The notes under the pieces: generated by a model
Databases searched by the model: none
What the model was told of the DNA's origin: nothing
What the model saw: the letters and a program-made list of their open reading frames with translations, nothing else
Position numbers and translations under genes: made by a program
Assembly: GCF_000275865.1 (NCBI RefSeq)
Contig: NZ_CM001555.1
Location: 186,001 to 250,000, forward strand
Reading direction: 5' to 3'
DNA from: Methanofollis liminatans DSM 4140
GTDB taxonomy: Archaea > Halobacteriota > Methanomicrobia > Methanomicrobiales > Methanofollaceae
DNA length: 64,000 nucleotides
Shown here: piece by piece, positions 53,531-63,902 of the stretch
Layout of the letters: each line of letters begins with the position of its first letter
How positions within the stretch are numbered: position 1 is the stretch's first letter

Positions 53531-54829
53531 ATGAAGATACCGCAGATGCCCACCTATACGGACGAAGACGAGAAGATGGCCTGGGAGATGGCCAGGGATA
53601 TGGACGTAATCGACGCCGTCTTCGCCTGCAACAAAAAATACCTCCACTGGGAGGAGATAAAATACCGGAAACTTCCGGCAGACCCGAAACACATCTGGTT
53701 CCTGATGAAGGTTTTCAGGGCGAGGAATACACGTTCTGTCGGTTTCGGGCCGTGGAAGTTCCGTTTTGCGCTCGATGACGAGTGCTGGAAAAAACTTCAT
53801 CTCCTGGATACATCGGCCGGGGGAAGCCTTGCGAGTATGATCGACGCCGTGGGGCAGGATAAAGAGCGCTATATCGTCAACTCCCTGATGGAAGAGGCGA
53901 TCGCCTCAAGCCAGATCGAGGGGGCGGCGACGACCAGGGTCGCGGCGAAACAGATGCTCCAGGAGCGGAAGAAGCCGAGAAATCGGGACGAGTTGATGAT
54001 CCTGAACAACTACCTGACGATGAAGGAGGTGGCCGGGCTCAGGGGCGAACCCCTCTCGCCGGAACTGGTCCGGAGGCTCCATGCGATGATCACCCGCGGC
54101 ACGCTTGAGGATCCCGCGTATGAAGGAGCGTTCAGGGAGAACGATGATATCCGCGTCGTCGACTCGAGCGGGGCCGTCCTCCACGTCCCGCCCCCCCACG
54201 AGGAGATCGAAGGGCTTGTCGACGAGCTCTGCGCCTTTGCAAATGGCGAGGAAGAGGAGTTCATCCACCCGGTGGTGAAGGGGATCGTGCTCCACTTCCT
54301 GATGGGGTATATCCATCCCTTCAATGACGGGAACGGCAGGTGCGCGCGGACGCTCTTCTACTGGTACGTGCTGAAACAGGACTACTGGCTCTTCGAGTAC
54401 ATGGCGATCTCGCGCGCGATCAGGGAGAGCCGGGGGCAGTACAAGCGGGCCTATCTGTACACGGAGACGGACGAAAACGACCTGACCTATTTCATCAGGT
54501 ACAACCTTGACGTCATCGAGAAGACGATCGAAGAGGTCCGGGCCTATATCAAAGAACAGCAGGAGAAGCAGATAGAAGCGCTCCACCTCATCGAGCATGC
54601 CGGGGACTTAAACCTCAGGCAGGTGGAGATCCTGAAGATGCTGATGAGGCGCCCGGAACGCCCCATGACCATCAAAGAGGTGATGGAGGTCTTCGGCGTG
54701 GCCTACGGGACGGCGAGGAGCGATCTTTTGCGGCTGGCCGGGGCCGGATACGTGGAGAAGAGGACGATGGGGAAGGAGTTTGTGTTTCTGTACGGGGGGT
54801 CGGGCGGTGCCCCGCCTTCTCGCCCGTAA
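53531..54829 (+). CDS. Fic-domain protein with C-terminal winged helix
   Basis: The 432-aa product has a DUF4172-like N-terminal domain, the inhibitory motif SSQIEG (S-x3-E-G, class II, about residue 127), the Fic active site HPFNDGNGRCAR (about 262-273) with the catalytic His, and a C-terminal winged helix (MTIKEVMEVFGVAYGTARSD). Fic enzymes transfer AMP to target proteins, and the inhibitory helix keeps them off (known). The winged helix and the upstream inverted repeat suggest autoregulation. It is a single gene on the plus strand. Confidence 0.9.
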   Translation: MKIPQMPTYTDEDEKMAWEMARDMDVIDAVFACNKKYLHWEEIKYRKLPADPKHIWFLMKVFRARNTRSVGFGPWKFRFALDDECWKKLHLLDTSAGGSLASMIDAVGQDKERYIVNSLMEEAIASSQIEGAATTRVAAKQMLQERKKPRNRDELMILNNYLTMKEVAGLRGEPLSPELVRRLHAMITRGTLEDPAYEGAFRENDDIRVVDSSGAVLHVPPPHEEIEGLVDELCAFANGEEEEFIHPVVKGIVLHFLMGYIHPFNDGNGRCARTLFYWYVLKQDYWLFEYMAISRAIRESRGQYKRAYLYTETDENDLTYFIRYNLDVIEKTIEEVRAYIKEQQEKQIEALHLIEHAGDLNLRQVEILKMLMRRPERPMTIKEVMEVFGVAYGTARSDLLRLAGAGYVEKRTMGKEFVFLYGGSGGAPPSRP

Positions 54830-54864
54830 TCTCCCCCCGTTCGCTCAAAAAAGAGAGGGTGGCG

Positions 54865-55020
54865 CTACAGGAAGAACGAGATGATGGCGAGTATGATGAA
54901 GATGATCACGAGCCACTTCGCGATGGTCATCGAGAGCCCTGCAACACCCTTTGCCCCCAGCACATAGGCAACCAGCGCCAGGATGAGAAATAGGATCGCC
55001 AGTCCGATCAGGTCTGCCAT
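54865..55020 (-). CDS. DUF1328-family small membrane protein
   Basis: The 51-aa protein starts [20 protein letters not shown] and has a second hydrophobic segment ([16 protein letters not shown]), with GAKGVAGLS between, the usual DUF1328 (YtjA) pattern. GGAGG lies 8 bases before the ATG. Function unknown. Confidence 0.85.
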   Translation of the reverse strand: MADLIGLAILFLILALVAYVLGAKGVAGLSMTIAKWLVIIFIILAIISFFL

Positions 55021-55341
55021 GATTCAATCCCTCCGGTGATCGGCAGATGGGGGGCGGGGATGATAATAGTATTGTCCCGGCAGGGCTTCGAGCGGGAAAT
55101 ACCCGGCGGGATGCGCAGGGAAGGCGGCGCCCCGGAAAACTCCCCGACGGGCGTATGAGGCGCTCCGACGTTTTTTTTTTCTGTCCAGATATTTTTCTTC
55201 GCCTCCGCACCGGCTTTGTGCGCTTCGATCTTCACGTCGTCGACGGCCGTATGGGCCCTGACACGGAGAAGTGTCCCCTGATGCCATGCGGGCCGATCTC
55301 CCGGCGCATTATTTATATCCGGCCCAATCCAGGTTATCACT
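55021..55341. other. Intergenic region between divergent genes
   Basis: About 320 bp between DUF1328 (minus) and the AI-2E-family gene (plus), presumably with both promoters. I see no further gene. Confidence 0.5.
55311..55320 (+). promoter_or_regulatory. TATA box of the AI-2E-family gene
   Basis: ATTTATATCC lies 26-30 bp before the ATG at 55342, predicting a leaderless transcript. Confidence 0.6.
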
Positions 55342-56367
55342 ATGGCGGTGGTGACGATCAGCGAAGATCAGAAACTGCTGCTGCTCATCGGCACGGTTTT
55401 CCTGATCGCCACTGTCGCATTCTGGCCGCTCATGACCGTGTTTGTCTGGGCGATCGCTCTTGCCAGCGCACTCATGCCCTTCCACAAACGGTTTTTACAG
55501 CGGGTGAAGCCATCGGTCTCTGCCACGTTAATCACCCTCGGCGTGGTCCTCGTGATCCTGGCCGTCAGTTCGCTGGCCGCGAGCGTGTTCTATGCCAACC
55601 TCGAGTTCATCGGGAGCATGGTTGCCGCGATGGTCCAGGGGCTGCAAAATACCAGACTTGCTGCATTCCTGCCTACGTTCACGGCAGACCAGCTCTCCGA
55701 TATGCCCCAGACGCTCGTCCAGCTGATGCTGCAAACGCTCCTCTCGACAACCCAGAACCCGGTGCTTTTCGTTCTCCAGATCATCATTCTCTTCCTCGCC
55801 CTCTCGATGCTGGTCTATTACGGCGAGCAGATCTGGGGGGTGTTGACGCGCAACCTCTCCCCGAAACTCTCGTCCGCCGTTGATATGATGGCGGAGATCA
55901 CCGAGAACACGATCTATTCCCTCATCATCATCCAGGTATCCGCGGCCGTGATCACGTTCATCCTTGCCGTTCCGTTCTTTTACTTCCTGGGCTACGGGCA
56001 CGAGTTCCTGTTTGCGACCATGGTCGGGTTTGCCATGTTGATCCCCCTCATCGGCGCCCAGCTGGTTCTGGTCTTTTTTGCGCTCTACCTGCTCGCCCTC
56101 GGGGACATCAAAGGGGTGTTCATCGTCATGTTCATCGGCTATCCCCTCCTGAGCGGCTGGATTGATTTCTATTACCGGCCCGTGATGATGAGGAGACGGG
56201 TTGCGGTGCATCCGGTCTTTATGATCATCGGGATTTTCGCCGGCGTCCCCTTCATGGGGTTCGTGGGCTTCATTATCGGGCCGGTGCTCGTTTCGCTCGC
56301 GGCGGTTTGCTTTAAAATATATGCCGACCGGACGAGAACGGCGGCGGTCGGCGAAGAATTCTCCTGA
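55342..56367 (+). CDS. AI-2E-family transporter
   Basis: The 341-aa product has about eight membrane segments with the usual layout: two N-terminal helix pairs, a central amphipathic stretch (ENTIYSLIIIQVSAAVITFI), and a conserved end (AGVPFMGFVGFIIGPVLVSL). Members include TqsA and Na+/H+ antiporters; the cargo here is not predictable. Confidence 0.85.
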   Translation: MAVVTISEDQKLLLLIGTVFLIATVAFWPLMTVFVWAIALASALMPFHKRFLQRVKPSVSATLITLGVVLVILAVSSLAASVFYANLEFIGSMVAAMVQGLQNTRLAAFLPTFTADQLSDMPQTLVQLMLQTLLSTTQNPVLFVLQIIILFLALSMLVYYGEQIWGVLTRNLSPKLSSAVDMMAEITENTIYSLIIIQVSAAVITFILAVPFFYFLGYGHEFLFATMVGFAMLIPLIGAQLVLVFFALYLLALGDIKGVFIVMFIGYPLLSGWIDFYYRPVMMRRRVAVHPVFMIIGIFAGVPFMGFVGFIIGPVLVSLAAVCFKIYADRTRTAAVGEEFS

Positions 56368-56390
56368 AGGGCCCGCGGTCGCCCTGGACC

Positions 56391-59300
56391 TCACATGAAG
56401 TCCGCGAGCCCCAGCTGCTTCTCCCGCTCCTTCCCGAAGGTCGAGTCGATCGCCATGTCCAGCACCTCGACCCGCTGCTTCGTGTAATCCGAGATGGCGT
56501 ACTTCTCGCACATCCGCCTGGACATCTCCAGGTACTTCTTCACCGAGGCCTCGTGGACCGTCTGGTTCACCTTGCCGCCGCACTTCGGGCACTTCCCGGC
56601 GAGCGGCATCCGGCGGTACTTCGTGGCGCATTTCGTGCACCGCACCGTCTGGGAGGCGAACGCCCGCAGGTTGCCCATCAGGTCGCGGATGAAATGGGTG
56701 TTGAGCACCCGTTCGGCGACGTCGTCGACGTCCACCGCCCGAATCTTCTCGCCGAGTTCGAGTTCGGCCTCCATCTTGTCGAACATCGAACCGAGCGTCG
56801 TATAGGTGGATTCGAGCGGGCCGGCCGAGATGTCGGCGGTGTCGTGGGTGAACCTGAACCCCTCGTACTGCCCGGGCGTCCCGACCCGCAGGTCGACGTG
56901 GTCGATCGCCTTCTCGAGCTCCTTGGGCGGGGCGTAGCGGAGGGCCGCCTCGTAGAGTTCGAGGGGATAGCGCTCCATCACGTCGACGTTGAGGCTCTCC
57001 TTGTCCACCTCTTTGGGGTCGAGGCGGGTGGTGAGGACGAGAGGGGCGTCCATCGACCCGCCCCTGGTCTCCGGCAGGAAGGAGCGGGAGAAGTTGATCA
57101 GCCCGTCGAGGAGGAACATCACGCAGTCCTCGTCGCCGTCGCACTGCCCGCAGAAGATCCCGTTTGCGGCGAGGGTGTGGTCCTCGGCGACCGTCAGGCA
57201 GTAGACCTGCTCCTCGGGGCAGAGGATGTACCTGACCGCCGTGACCGTATCGGCGATCACCTGACCGCCCTCGGCGACCGGCACCCGGTCGCCCTCCCGC
57301 ACCTCCATCGCCATCACCTTCCGCAGGTAGCAGAGGTCCCAGACGAGCATCGTGTGCTCTGGGGTCACTTCGAGGGTCTTGCCGCGGGCGGTCTCGAAAT
57401 GGATCAGGTGCTTCGGGGCGCGGTGGATCGAGACCGCCGTCACCCGCCTGAGTTTCGTGTTCCCCTGGGAGTCCACCGCCTGCACCGCCGCATACCGTTT
57501 CGGCGGCGACCAGTGGGTGCCGGCGGCGTCCAGGCCCGGTTCGGCGAGGTCGAAGTTCTCCAGGACGAACTGGCGGACCGGCATGCTCCGCCACCCCTTC
57601 TCTTCGAAGACCCGGATCTCCGTATCCCCGGCAAAACAGTTCCGCCGCTTGGCGGCGTGGTAGAAGGGGTGGGCATAGCCGACGCTCGCCTTCGTGAACC
57701 CGAGCAGGCGGCAGAGCACGCCGGCCGAGGTGTGCGGCGCAAGCCCGATGAGCATCTGGCCGATGAGGTCTGAGGGTTTTTCGGCGTTGTAAAACCGCGG
57801 CAGCCCGTAGAACTTCTCCAGCAGGTCGTCGAGGAACTGCGAGACCTTCAGGAGCCAGTCGCCGCACTTCTCCGAGACCAGGATGTCCTGGCAGCGGAGC
57901 TCCAGGACCTGGTCGGACGAGGTGAGGGGTGCGCCGTTGTAGTCGTGGGTGTAGCCGATCGCCACCAGCCGCTCGACCGGGGCGCCGATCTCGCGCGGGC
58001 GGACATGGGTGACCGGAAGATCGATCATGTCGTAGCGCACCGTCCCGTCCTTGAAGACGTAGACCTCGTGGGCCGCCCGCAGAACGCCCTTCTCCAGGGG
58101 CTCGATCGTCCGGTCGCGCGAGATCATCCCCTTGACGCCCTTCACGAGTTTCACGGCGTTCTCCCGCATCCCGAGACGGGCGCAGGCGGCGGCGTACTCC
58201 TCCTTCACCCGCAGGTCGGTCTCCAGCAGGCAGACCGTCGGCCCCTGGCAGGCCGGGCAGACCGGGCCCTGCACCTCGCGGTTGCAGCGCGGGCAGCGGT
58301 AGACCGGCGTCGTGTGGGTGCCGCATGCCTCGCAGCGGTTCTTGAAGGTGACGGCCCCGCACTGCGGGCAGCGCCGCTCCCCGGTCTCTGCGTGGATCGT
58401 CCCGCCGTCGGCGTTGCTCCGGTCCTTATACGCCCCGGCGTTCTGCACCGAGCGGCGGGCGCCGCCCGACTCCCCCACCGGAAAGAGCACGTGGGGTGCG
58501 GGCTTCATCTCGCGGGGCTTGGACTTGCCCGGCCTGCCCATCCGGCCGCCGATCCGTGTTCCCGCCTTCGAACGGAGCGTAAACCCGGAGAGGTGGGAGA
58601 CCAGCGCCAGGGAGGGCCCGTCAGGAGCGTCCTCCCATGTCCGGCGGAGGTTGAGATCCAGGCTCAGGCCCAGGCAGGCGAGGAAGACGAGATAGGTGCG
58701 GATCACGACCTCGTCGCCCTCGACCGTGTGCGGGACGAGCACCTCCTCCAGGATCGCCTTCAACTCGGGGTCGTTTACGACCCGCAGGGCGTCGCCTGCG
58801 ATCCGGCCGCGCTCCGAGACGATCCCGGCGAGGCGCCTGATCTGCGCCGGGGCGAGGTCGTCCCAGAACCAGGTGTAGTCCGGGTGCAGGGGGGCGCCGG
58901 AGAGGGCGAACTCGATCGCCTCCATCTCGTTCTCCGGGTGGCGGGGGCCGCCCTCCTGGAGCCACCACTCCTCGCAGTAGGACGATGGGATCAGGGGGTG
59001 GTTGTTCTCCAGGAACTCGCCGTACGAGATGAGGATCTCGCCGACGTCCAGGATCCGCACGATCGAGGGGCCGATCGCCAGCGCCTCGGCGGTGTCGTCG
59101 ACCCGCCGCACCTCGCCCGAGGCGAGGAGGACCGTCGGCCCCTCGATCGTGTCCACCGGGACCACGCCCGCCGCCTTGCCCGGGCGCTCGGTCTTCATCT
59201 GGGTGCCGACGGCCAGGTAATCGCCCAGGATGTGCAGGGTCGCCGGGTGAAAGCCGGCGGCGGCAAACCCGGTGTTTCTTGACCGGCCGTACCTGAGGCG

Positions 59301-60257
59301 AAACCCGCCTTTCCTCATCGGGTACGAGAAGACCGGCCTCCCGCCGATCAGGTCGCGGATGTACTTGTCCTTCGGGTGGACGCCGGGCTCCTCCTCCTCG
59401 TCGGACGACTTCGAGGCCACGCCGTCGATGATCTGCTGGAGCCAGTCCCAGCCTTCCATCTTCATCTTCTTGACGTTCTTCATCACCTTCGGGGCCTTGA
59501 GAGCAAGCCCCTCGGCGACGACCAGGCACATCCCGCCCCGCACGGTGTTCGTCTCCACCCGTTCGAGGTTCCGGTAGCCCGAGACCTCCTCGCGCTCGGT
59601 CGGTTCGCCGTCGATGCAGACCGGGCAGTTCTCGATGATCAGCCTGATCTCGGCCTCGCTGGGCATGTACTGCATCGACTGGATCCCGTTGTACTGCTTG
59701 AGCTCCTCGATGTAGCGCTCAACCTCTTCCTTGCGGGGCTTGTAGCGGTCGATCCCGAGGGCCTGGCGGACATAGTCGCCCACCAGCACGGAAAGCGCCT
59801 GGGCGGTCCCGCCGGCCGACCGGATCGGCCCGGCATAATAGACCTTCAGGTACTCGGTGCCGTCGTCGTTCTTGCCGAACGCCACCTTGGCGATCCCCTC
59901 GGTCGGCGCCGCCACCACGCCCTCGGTTAAAATCCCCATCGAGGTCCTGATGGCGTGGTCGACGATCTCCTCGCGCGTGGTCTCTCCGAAGATCTTCGCA
60001 ACGAAATCGTCGCCGATCTTCAGGGAGACCTCCTCGCGGGACATCTCTTTTTCCAGGATCCGGACCCGCTCTGCGACGCCCTTGACCCCGACGAGCACCT
60101 CGACGCGGTCGCCGATATCGTTCGCCCGCGGGATCTCGACCGTCGTCGTCGGGTCATACCCCCGGGACCGGGCTATTTCCGCGACGCTAAGGGCTTCGTT
60201 AAGGTTTTCCTCGAGCCTCCTGAAATATTCGGCCATTGCCGGGGAGACCGCAACCAT
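56391..60257 (-). CDS. polC: DNA polymerase D large subunit (DP2) with an intein
   Basis: The protein is 1288 aa from the ATG at 60257; the longer frame runs into the upstream region. It is the catalytic subunit of the archaeal replicative polymerase Pol[21 protein letters not shown] near the N terminus, [20 protein letters not shown], zinc motifs ([35 protein letters not shown]), the catalytic [20 protein letters not shown] region, and a C-terminal [20 protein letters not shown]. The host part without the intein is about 1123 aa, normal for the family. An in-frame mini-intein splits KRRN from CDGDED. The small subunit DP1 is not in the window. Confidence 0.95.
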   Translation of the reverse strand: MVAVSPAMAEYFRRLEENLNEALSVAEIARSRGYDPTTTVEIPRANDIGDRVEVLVGVKGVAERVRILEKEMSREEVSLKIGDDFVAKIFGETTREEIVDHAIRTSMGILTEGVVAAPTEGIAKVAFGKNDDGTEYLKVYYAGPIRSAGGTAQALSVLVGDYVRQALGIDRYKPRKEEVERYIEELKQYNGIQSMQYMPSEAEIRLIIENCPVCIDGEPTEREEVSGYRNLERVETNTVRGGMCLVVAEGLALKAPKVMKNVKKMKMEGWDWLQQIIDGVASKSSDEEEEPGVHPKDKYIRDLIGGRPVFSYPMRKGGFRLRYGRSRNTGFAAAGFHPATLHILGDYLAVGTQMKTERPGKAAGVVPVDTIEGPTVLLASGEVRRVDDTAEALAIGPSIVRILDVGEILISYGEFLENNHPLIPSSYCEEWWLQEGGPRHPENEMEAIEFALSGAPLHPDYTWFWDDLAPAQIRRLAGIVSERGRIAGDALRVVNDPELKAILEEVLVPHTVEGDEVVIRTYLVFLACLGLSLDLNLRRTWEDAPDGPSLALVSHLSGFTLRSKAGTRIGGRMGRPGKSKPREMKPAPHVLFPVGESGGARRSVQNAGAYKDRSNADGGTIHAETGERRCPQCGAVTFKNRCEACGTHTTPVYRCPRCNREVQGPVCPACQGPTVCLLETDLRVKEEYAAACARLGMRENAVKLVKGVKGMISRDRTIEPLEKGVLRAAHEVYVFKDGTVRYDMIDLPVTHVRPREIGAPVERLVAIGYTHDYNGAPLTSSDQVLELRCQDILVSEKCGDWLLKVSQFLDDLLEKFYGLPRFYNAEKPSDLIGQMLIGLAPHTSAGVLCRLLGFTKASVGYAHPFYHAAKRRNCFAGDTEIRVFEEKGWRSMPVRQFVLENFDLAEPGLDAAGTHWSPPKRYAAVQAVDSQGNTKLRRVTAVSIHRAPKHLIHFETARGKTLEVTPEHTMLVWDLCYLRKVMAMEVREGDRVPVAEGGQVIADTVTAVRYILCPEEQVYCLTVAEDHTLAANGIFCGQCDGDEDCVMFLLDGLINFSRSFLPETRGGSMDAPLVLTTRLDPKEVDKESLNVDVMERYPLELYEAALRYAPPKELEKAIDHVDLRVGTPGQYEGFRFTHDTADISAGPLESTYTTLGSMFDKMEAELELGEKIRAVDVDDVAERVLNTHFIRDLMGNLRAFASQTVRCTKCATKYRRMPLAGKCPKCGGKVNQTVHEASVKKYLEMSRRMCEKYAISDYTKQRVEVLDMAIDSTFGKEREKQLGLADFM
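57144..57638 (-). mobile_element. 165-residue mini-intein in PolD large subunit
   Basis: The insert begins with Cys in [11 protein letters not shown] (block A) after KRRN, has block [15 protein letters not shown], block [19 protein letters not shown] and ends CGQ before the Cys of CDGDED. The terminal residue is Gln rather than Asn, as known for Pol-II inteins of Thermococcales. No LAGLIDADG endonuclease is present, so it is splicing-only. Splicing is needed to rebuild the metal-binding loop of the polymerase. Confidence 0.9.
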
Positions 60258-60313
60258 GAGGGTACAATAGCACCCGCACCGGATAAAAAATATCTTCGAG
60301 GGAAGAGGTCGGG

Positions 60314-61615
60314 TCAGGACCCGTGATTGATCTCTTTTTTCAGGCCGACCGAGAGGATCTCCCGCGCCGCCTCCACGACGTCGGGGTCGCTGTCGGAGAG
60401 CGCTGCCAGCAGGGCGTTGACCCCGCGCTCGTCGCCCCGCTCCCCCAGGATCATCGCCGCCCCGATCCGCACCCAGCGGTTTTTCCGCTCCAGGGCGGCG
60501 AGGAGGGCGGGCTCCGCCTTCTCCTGCATGCGCCGCAGGGCTTCGACCGCTCCAAACCAGTAATCGTGCTGTCCGAGAGCGTCGATCAGGGCGCCGACCG
60601 CCGGTTCGCCCCTGGCCGCAAGGGCCGCGGCCACCTGACCGCGCACCTCCTCGTCCGCATCGCCGAGGGCCGCGACCAGGGGGGCCACCGCCTCGTCGCC
60701 GCCGACCGCCCCGAGCGCCTCTGCCGCCTTCCACCGCACGCCGGCGTCCGGGTCGGCGAGGAGGCGCGAGAGCGCCGGCACCCCGGCCCCTCCGTCCATT
60801 TTCCCGAGGGCCAGGGCGGCCGCCCAGCGTGCTTCGGGGCTGCCGGTATCGGCCGCCGTCTCGAGGGCCGCGATGGCGGGCTCGCCGATCGCCGCAAGGG
60901 CGAGGGCCGCACGCGTCCGTACGTAGCGGTCCTCGTCCTCCAGGGCGGCGGCCAGGGGGCCGACTGCCCCGGGGTTGCCGATATCGCCGAGTGCGATCGC
61001 CGCCCCCCACCTGATGTCCACCTCGGCCGAGGAGAGGAGGGAGATGAGGGTCTCGAGGGCGGGCTCGCCGATCGCCCCGAGGGCTTCCATGGCAACCCAG
61101 CGCACGCCGGGCTCGGGGTCGAAGAGCGCCTCTTCCAGGGGCTCGATCCCCTCGGGGTCGCCCCGTTTTCCGAGAGCGACGGCCGCCTCATACCGGGTTT
61201 CGGCGTTGCGGCTCTGCAGGGCGATGATCAGGTCCTCTGTCCCGGCATCGGCGGGGATCCCGTCTTTTCTTGAAAACGGCGATATCTCATCGAGCCTGAT
61301 CCGTTCGGCGACGAACCCGACCACCGCAGCCACCACCACGAACATCAGCGCCCGGCTCAGGGCCCCGGTGGTGATCGCCCCGTTCTGCAGGTAGCTGACC
61401 CCGACGTGGACGGCTCCGAGGGCGGCGCCGACCGGGACCGCCCGCATCCCGTACCAGAGGCCGGCCAGCACGATCGCTATGTAGAAGAAATGGGTGTAGA
61501 CGATATCCACACCGATAAAGAAGTGGACGACCACTTCGAGGACGAGGCTTGCCGCAAGCACCAGTGCCAGCAGGACCAGCCGCAGCCGTTTGTTCCCGCG
61601 CACGTTACCGGCCAT
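60314..61615 (-). CDS. Membrane protein with a long HEAT-repeat array
   Basis: The protein is about 433 aa from the ATG at 61615; a TTG one codon upstream is the alternative. Four membrane helices fill the first 105 residues ([54 protein letters not shown]). A short linker leads to about ten HEAT/PBS-type repeats of about 30 residues with the phrase VRWxAAxALGxIG. It is probably a membrane-anchored binding scaffold. The next gene on the strand is the PolD gene, 56 bp away. Confidence 0.85.
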   Translation of the reverse strand: MAGNVRGNKRLRLVLLALVLAASLVLEVVVHFFIGVDIVYTHFFYIAIVLAGLWYGMRAVPVGAALGAVHVGVSYLQNGAITTGALSRALMFVVVAAVVGFVAERIRLDEISPFSRKDGIPADAGTEDLIIALQSRNAETRYEAAVALGKRGDPEGIEPLEEALFDPEPGVRWVAMEALGAIGEPALETLISLLSSAEVDIRWGAAIALGDIGNPGAVGPLAAALEDEDRYVRTRAALALAAIGEPAIAALETAADTGSPEARWAAALALGKMDGGAGVPALSRLLADPDAGVRWKAAEALGAVGGDEAVAPLVAALGDADEEVRGQVAAALAARGEPAVGALIDALGQHDYWFGAVEALRRMQEKAEPALLAALERKNRWVRIGAAMILGERGDERGVNALLAALSDSDPDVVEAAREILSVGLKKEINHGS

Positions 61616-61647
61616 CAACGATTGTGTTCTCCGGGGGATCTTAAAAA

Positions 61648-62160
61648 TTATCTGGTCTCGTCCTCATCGAGCGCTTCCACGAGTTCGTCGATCCCTTCCT
61701 CCCCCATCTTCCAGAGCGTTAAGGAAGCGCAGGACTGCATCCTCTCGTCGCCCTCTTTTGCGAGTTTTTTCAGGGGCGCGGTGGCCGGAGCGCCGATACG
61801 GCAGAGTGCGAGCGAGATAAAACCCCGCAGTTCCTTGTCCTCAGTTGCGAAGGCCTCGATCAGGGTCGCAACCGCAATCTCGCCCATCGATCCGAGGGCG
61901 GCGGCCGCATACCGCCTGAACTGCCGGTCATCCTCGACGACCATCGTCAGGATCAGGGGCTTGATCGCCGGTTCGCCGATCCGCGCCAGGGTCCGGGCGG
62001 CGTACCAGCGGGTATCGTCGGTATCGCCCTCCATCAGCACCTCGATCAGGGGGAGGACGGCGTCCTCTCCCATCGCCACCAGTCTGTCCTCTGCTCCATG
62101 CCTTTTATCAACATCGGGGGATGAAAGCGCCCCGATCAGTCCGATGATCTCGTCTTCCAT
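61648..62160 (-). CDS. HEAT-repeat protein
   Basis: The 170-aa product is made of about five HEAT repeats (DTRWYAARTLARIGEPAIKP, RRYAAAALGSMGEIAV, RGFISLALCRIGAPATA). No membrane segment is present. It lies 9 bp after the MscS gene on the same strand. It may have arisen with the larger array at 60314. Confidence 0.85.
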   Translation of the reverse strand: MEDEIIGLIGALSSPDVDKRHGAEDRLVAMGEDAVLPLIEVLMEGDTDDTRWYAARTLARIGEPAIKPLILTMVVEDDRQFRRYAAAALGSMGEIAVATLIEAFATEDKELRGFISLALCRIGAPATAPLKKLAKEGDERMQSCASLTLWKMGEEGIDELVEALDEDETR

Positions 62161-62169
62161 GATTCTACC

Positions 62170-63060
62170 TCAGATCGTATCGTCGCGGTCTCCTGCCGGG
62201 GTCAGGGACGACGGTCCCTCCTCCCTGACGCTGACCCTGCCCCCAAGTTCGTTCCTGAACCAGACATCCCGCTGCGGGAAGGGGATCTCGATGCCGTTCT
62301 TCTCGAGTTCGGCCTTGATCGTCCAGAGCAGTTCGGTCCGCACGTCCCACCAGTCCGACGACGGCGCCCAGACCCGCACCTTGATGTTCACCGCATTGTC
62401 CCCGAGTTCATCGACATAGACCGACGGACCGGGCTCACGCAGGGCGAGGGGGTGCTCCCTGATCACCTCTTTGATGATCCTGACGGCGACGGTGGCGTCG
62501 GCGGCGTACGGGATCCCGACCGTGTACTCGAACCGCCGCGCCACGTGGGCGACATAGTTTGTGATCGGGGAGGTAAAGACCGTTTCATTCGGGATCCGAA
62601 CATAGATCCCCTCGTAGGTTTTGATGATCGTCGAGAAGATGGTGATGTCGGTGACGGTCCCGGTGGTCGAGCCGATGTTGATCGTGTCCCCGATCGAGAC
62701 CGGGCGCTCGATGATGAGGAAGAGCCCGGAGACCATGTTGCCGATGACCGACTGGCTCGCAAACCCGATGACGATCGAGGCGAACCCGCCGGCCACCAGG
62801 AGCCCGCTCAGGTTCACCTCGAAGTAGGGCAGGATGACCAGGAAGGCGACGACCGCAATGCCGTATTTGACGGCCCTCATGAGAATGTCGAGCTGGCTGC
62901 GCTTTATCTTGTCGGTCAGGCTCTTTTTCAGGTAGATCGTCAGCACCCTGGAGACCACCGCCGCCGCGATCACGACCAGACAGACATAGATCAGGTGCCC
63001 CCAGGTGATCGCCGAGATCGAGGTGACGGGCGCGTCCAGGCTGAAGTTCAGGCCGTTCAT
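62170..63060 (-). CDS. MscS-family mechanosensitive channel
   Basis: The 296-aa product has three N-terminal membrane helices, the conserved pore-lining and beta region GFASQSVIGNMVSGLFLIIE followed by RPVSIGDTINIG, and a C-terminal cytosolic part (YTVGIPYAADATVAVRIIKE). It opens on membrane tension and releases solutes. It is 3 bp downstream of the DUF432 gene, a pairing common in methanogens. Confidence 0.95.
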   Translation of the reverse strand: MNGLNFSLDAPVTSISAITWGHLIYVCLVVIAAAVVSRVLTIYLKKSLTDKIKRSQLDILMRAVKYGIAVVAFLVILPYFEVNLSGLLVAGGFASIVIGFASQSVIGNMVSGLFLIIERPVSIGDTINIGSTTGTVTDITIFSTIIKTYEGIYVRIPNETVFTSPITNYVAHVARRFEYTVGIPYAADATVAVRIIKEVIREHPLALREPGPSVYVDELGDNAVNIKVRVWAPSSDWWDVRTELLWTIKAELEKNGIEIPFPQRDVWFRNELGGRVSVREEGPSSLTPAGDRDDTI

Positions 63061-63063
63061 ATC

Positions 63064-63768
63064 CTAGATCCCCTGGTCCATCAGGTACCGGGAACGCTCG
63101 ATTCCGGGGATCGAGCGCGCCGTGTAGAGTTCGAGCGATTTGTGCTGCCCCCCGGTCATGGGGGTGTCATAACAGCCGGTTTCCGCAACCTGCGTGCTTA
63201 TTATTCGCATCCACGCCTTCATCGAGGCCGAGTCGCCGTAGTAGATCTTCATCCCGTAGCCTTCGAGCACCAGGCGGGAGACGTTCACCCACTCTCGTGT
63301 GGTGTTGGTGATGGAGAGCGAGAGGGTGCCTTCCAGGCGGGGATCGACGTCCGGGGGGGAGAACGAGACCCGGCTCTCCCACCAGCGGGCGAGGTCCCCG
63401 CGCTCGGGCGATCCGTAGAGGGTGTACTTCTGCCGGTTCCACGAGAAGATGTCGACGACCTCGTAGTTCCCTTTCGCCGCGATGAAGACGCCCACCTCGA
63501 TCGGGAAGGTGAGGTAGATCGTCTCCTGCGCCCCGGGCTCGATCGCGAGCTGGTCGAACTCCACGAGGAGGTGGTGGGCCACTTCTTTCGGGAGGTTCAG
63601 CGGCTCGACCGGGTTGATGATGATCCGGCCCCCTGTGGAGATGAGGGTCCGCTCCTGTGTGCGGCCGCGGAGCGTGCGCCGATAGACGTACCTCCCGTTT
63701 TCGTGCTCGATGCCGATGGAAAAGTCCTTTCTCTCATCGTGAAAGGAGAAGTCGTAGGTGCCGTACAC
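63064..63768 (-). CDS. DUF432 protein
   Basis: The 234-aa product starts at GTG with no Shine-Dalgarno but with a CTTAATA box about 25-30 bp upstream, pointing to a leaderless start. It is soluble and beta-rich (INPVEPLNLPKEVAHHLLVE, FPIEVGVFIAAKG). DUF432 proteins usually sit next to MscS and may modulate it; this is inference from neighbourhood. Confidence 0.8.
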   Translation of the reverse strand: MYGTYDFSFHDERKDFSIGIEHENGRYVYRRTLRGRTQERTLISTGGRIIINPVEPLNLPKEVAHHLLVEFDQLAIEPGAQETIYLTFPIEVGVFIAAKGNYEVVDIFSWNRQKYTLYGSPERGDLARWWESRVSFSPPDVDPRLEGTLSLSITNTTREWVNVSRLVLEGYGMKIYYGDSASMKAWMRIISTQVAETGCYDTPMTGGQHKSLELYTARSIPGIERSRYLMDQGI

Positions 63769-63902
63769 GTCTTGAGTATCTCGGAGGAGCGGTATTAAGG
63801 TTTATCTCTCCGGGCGAATGAGCGGAACTCGTGCAATCAAAAAGGGGCGCACGGCCCGGTCTGTGGTGGCATCCCCGGGAAAAATAATTGTAATGGGGCT
63901 TT

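Noticed and set aside
55528-58362. Long 944-codon minus-strand frame
   Set aside because: It runs across the AI-2E gene and the 3' half of the PolD gene in the wrong frame; it is low-complexity Arg/Gly/Pro sequence caused by high GC content.
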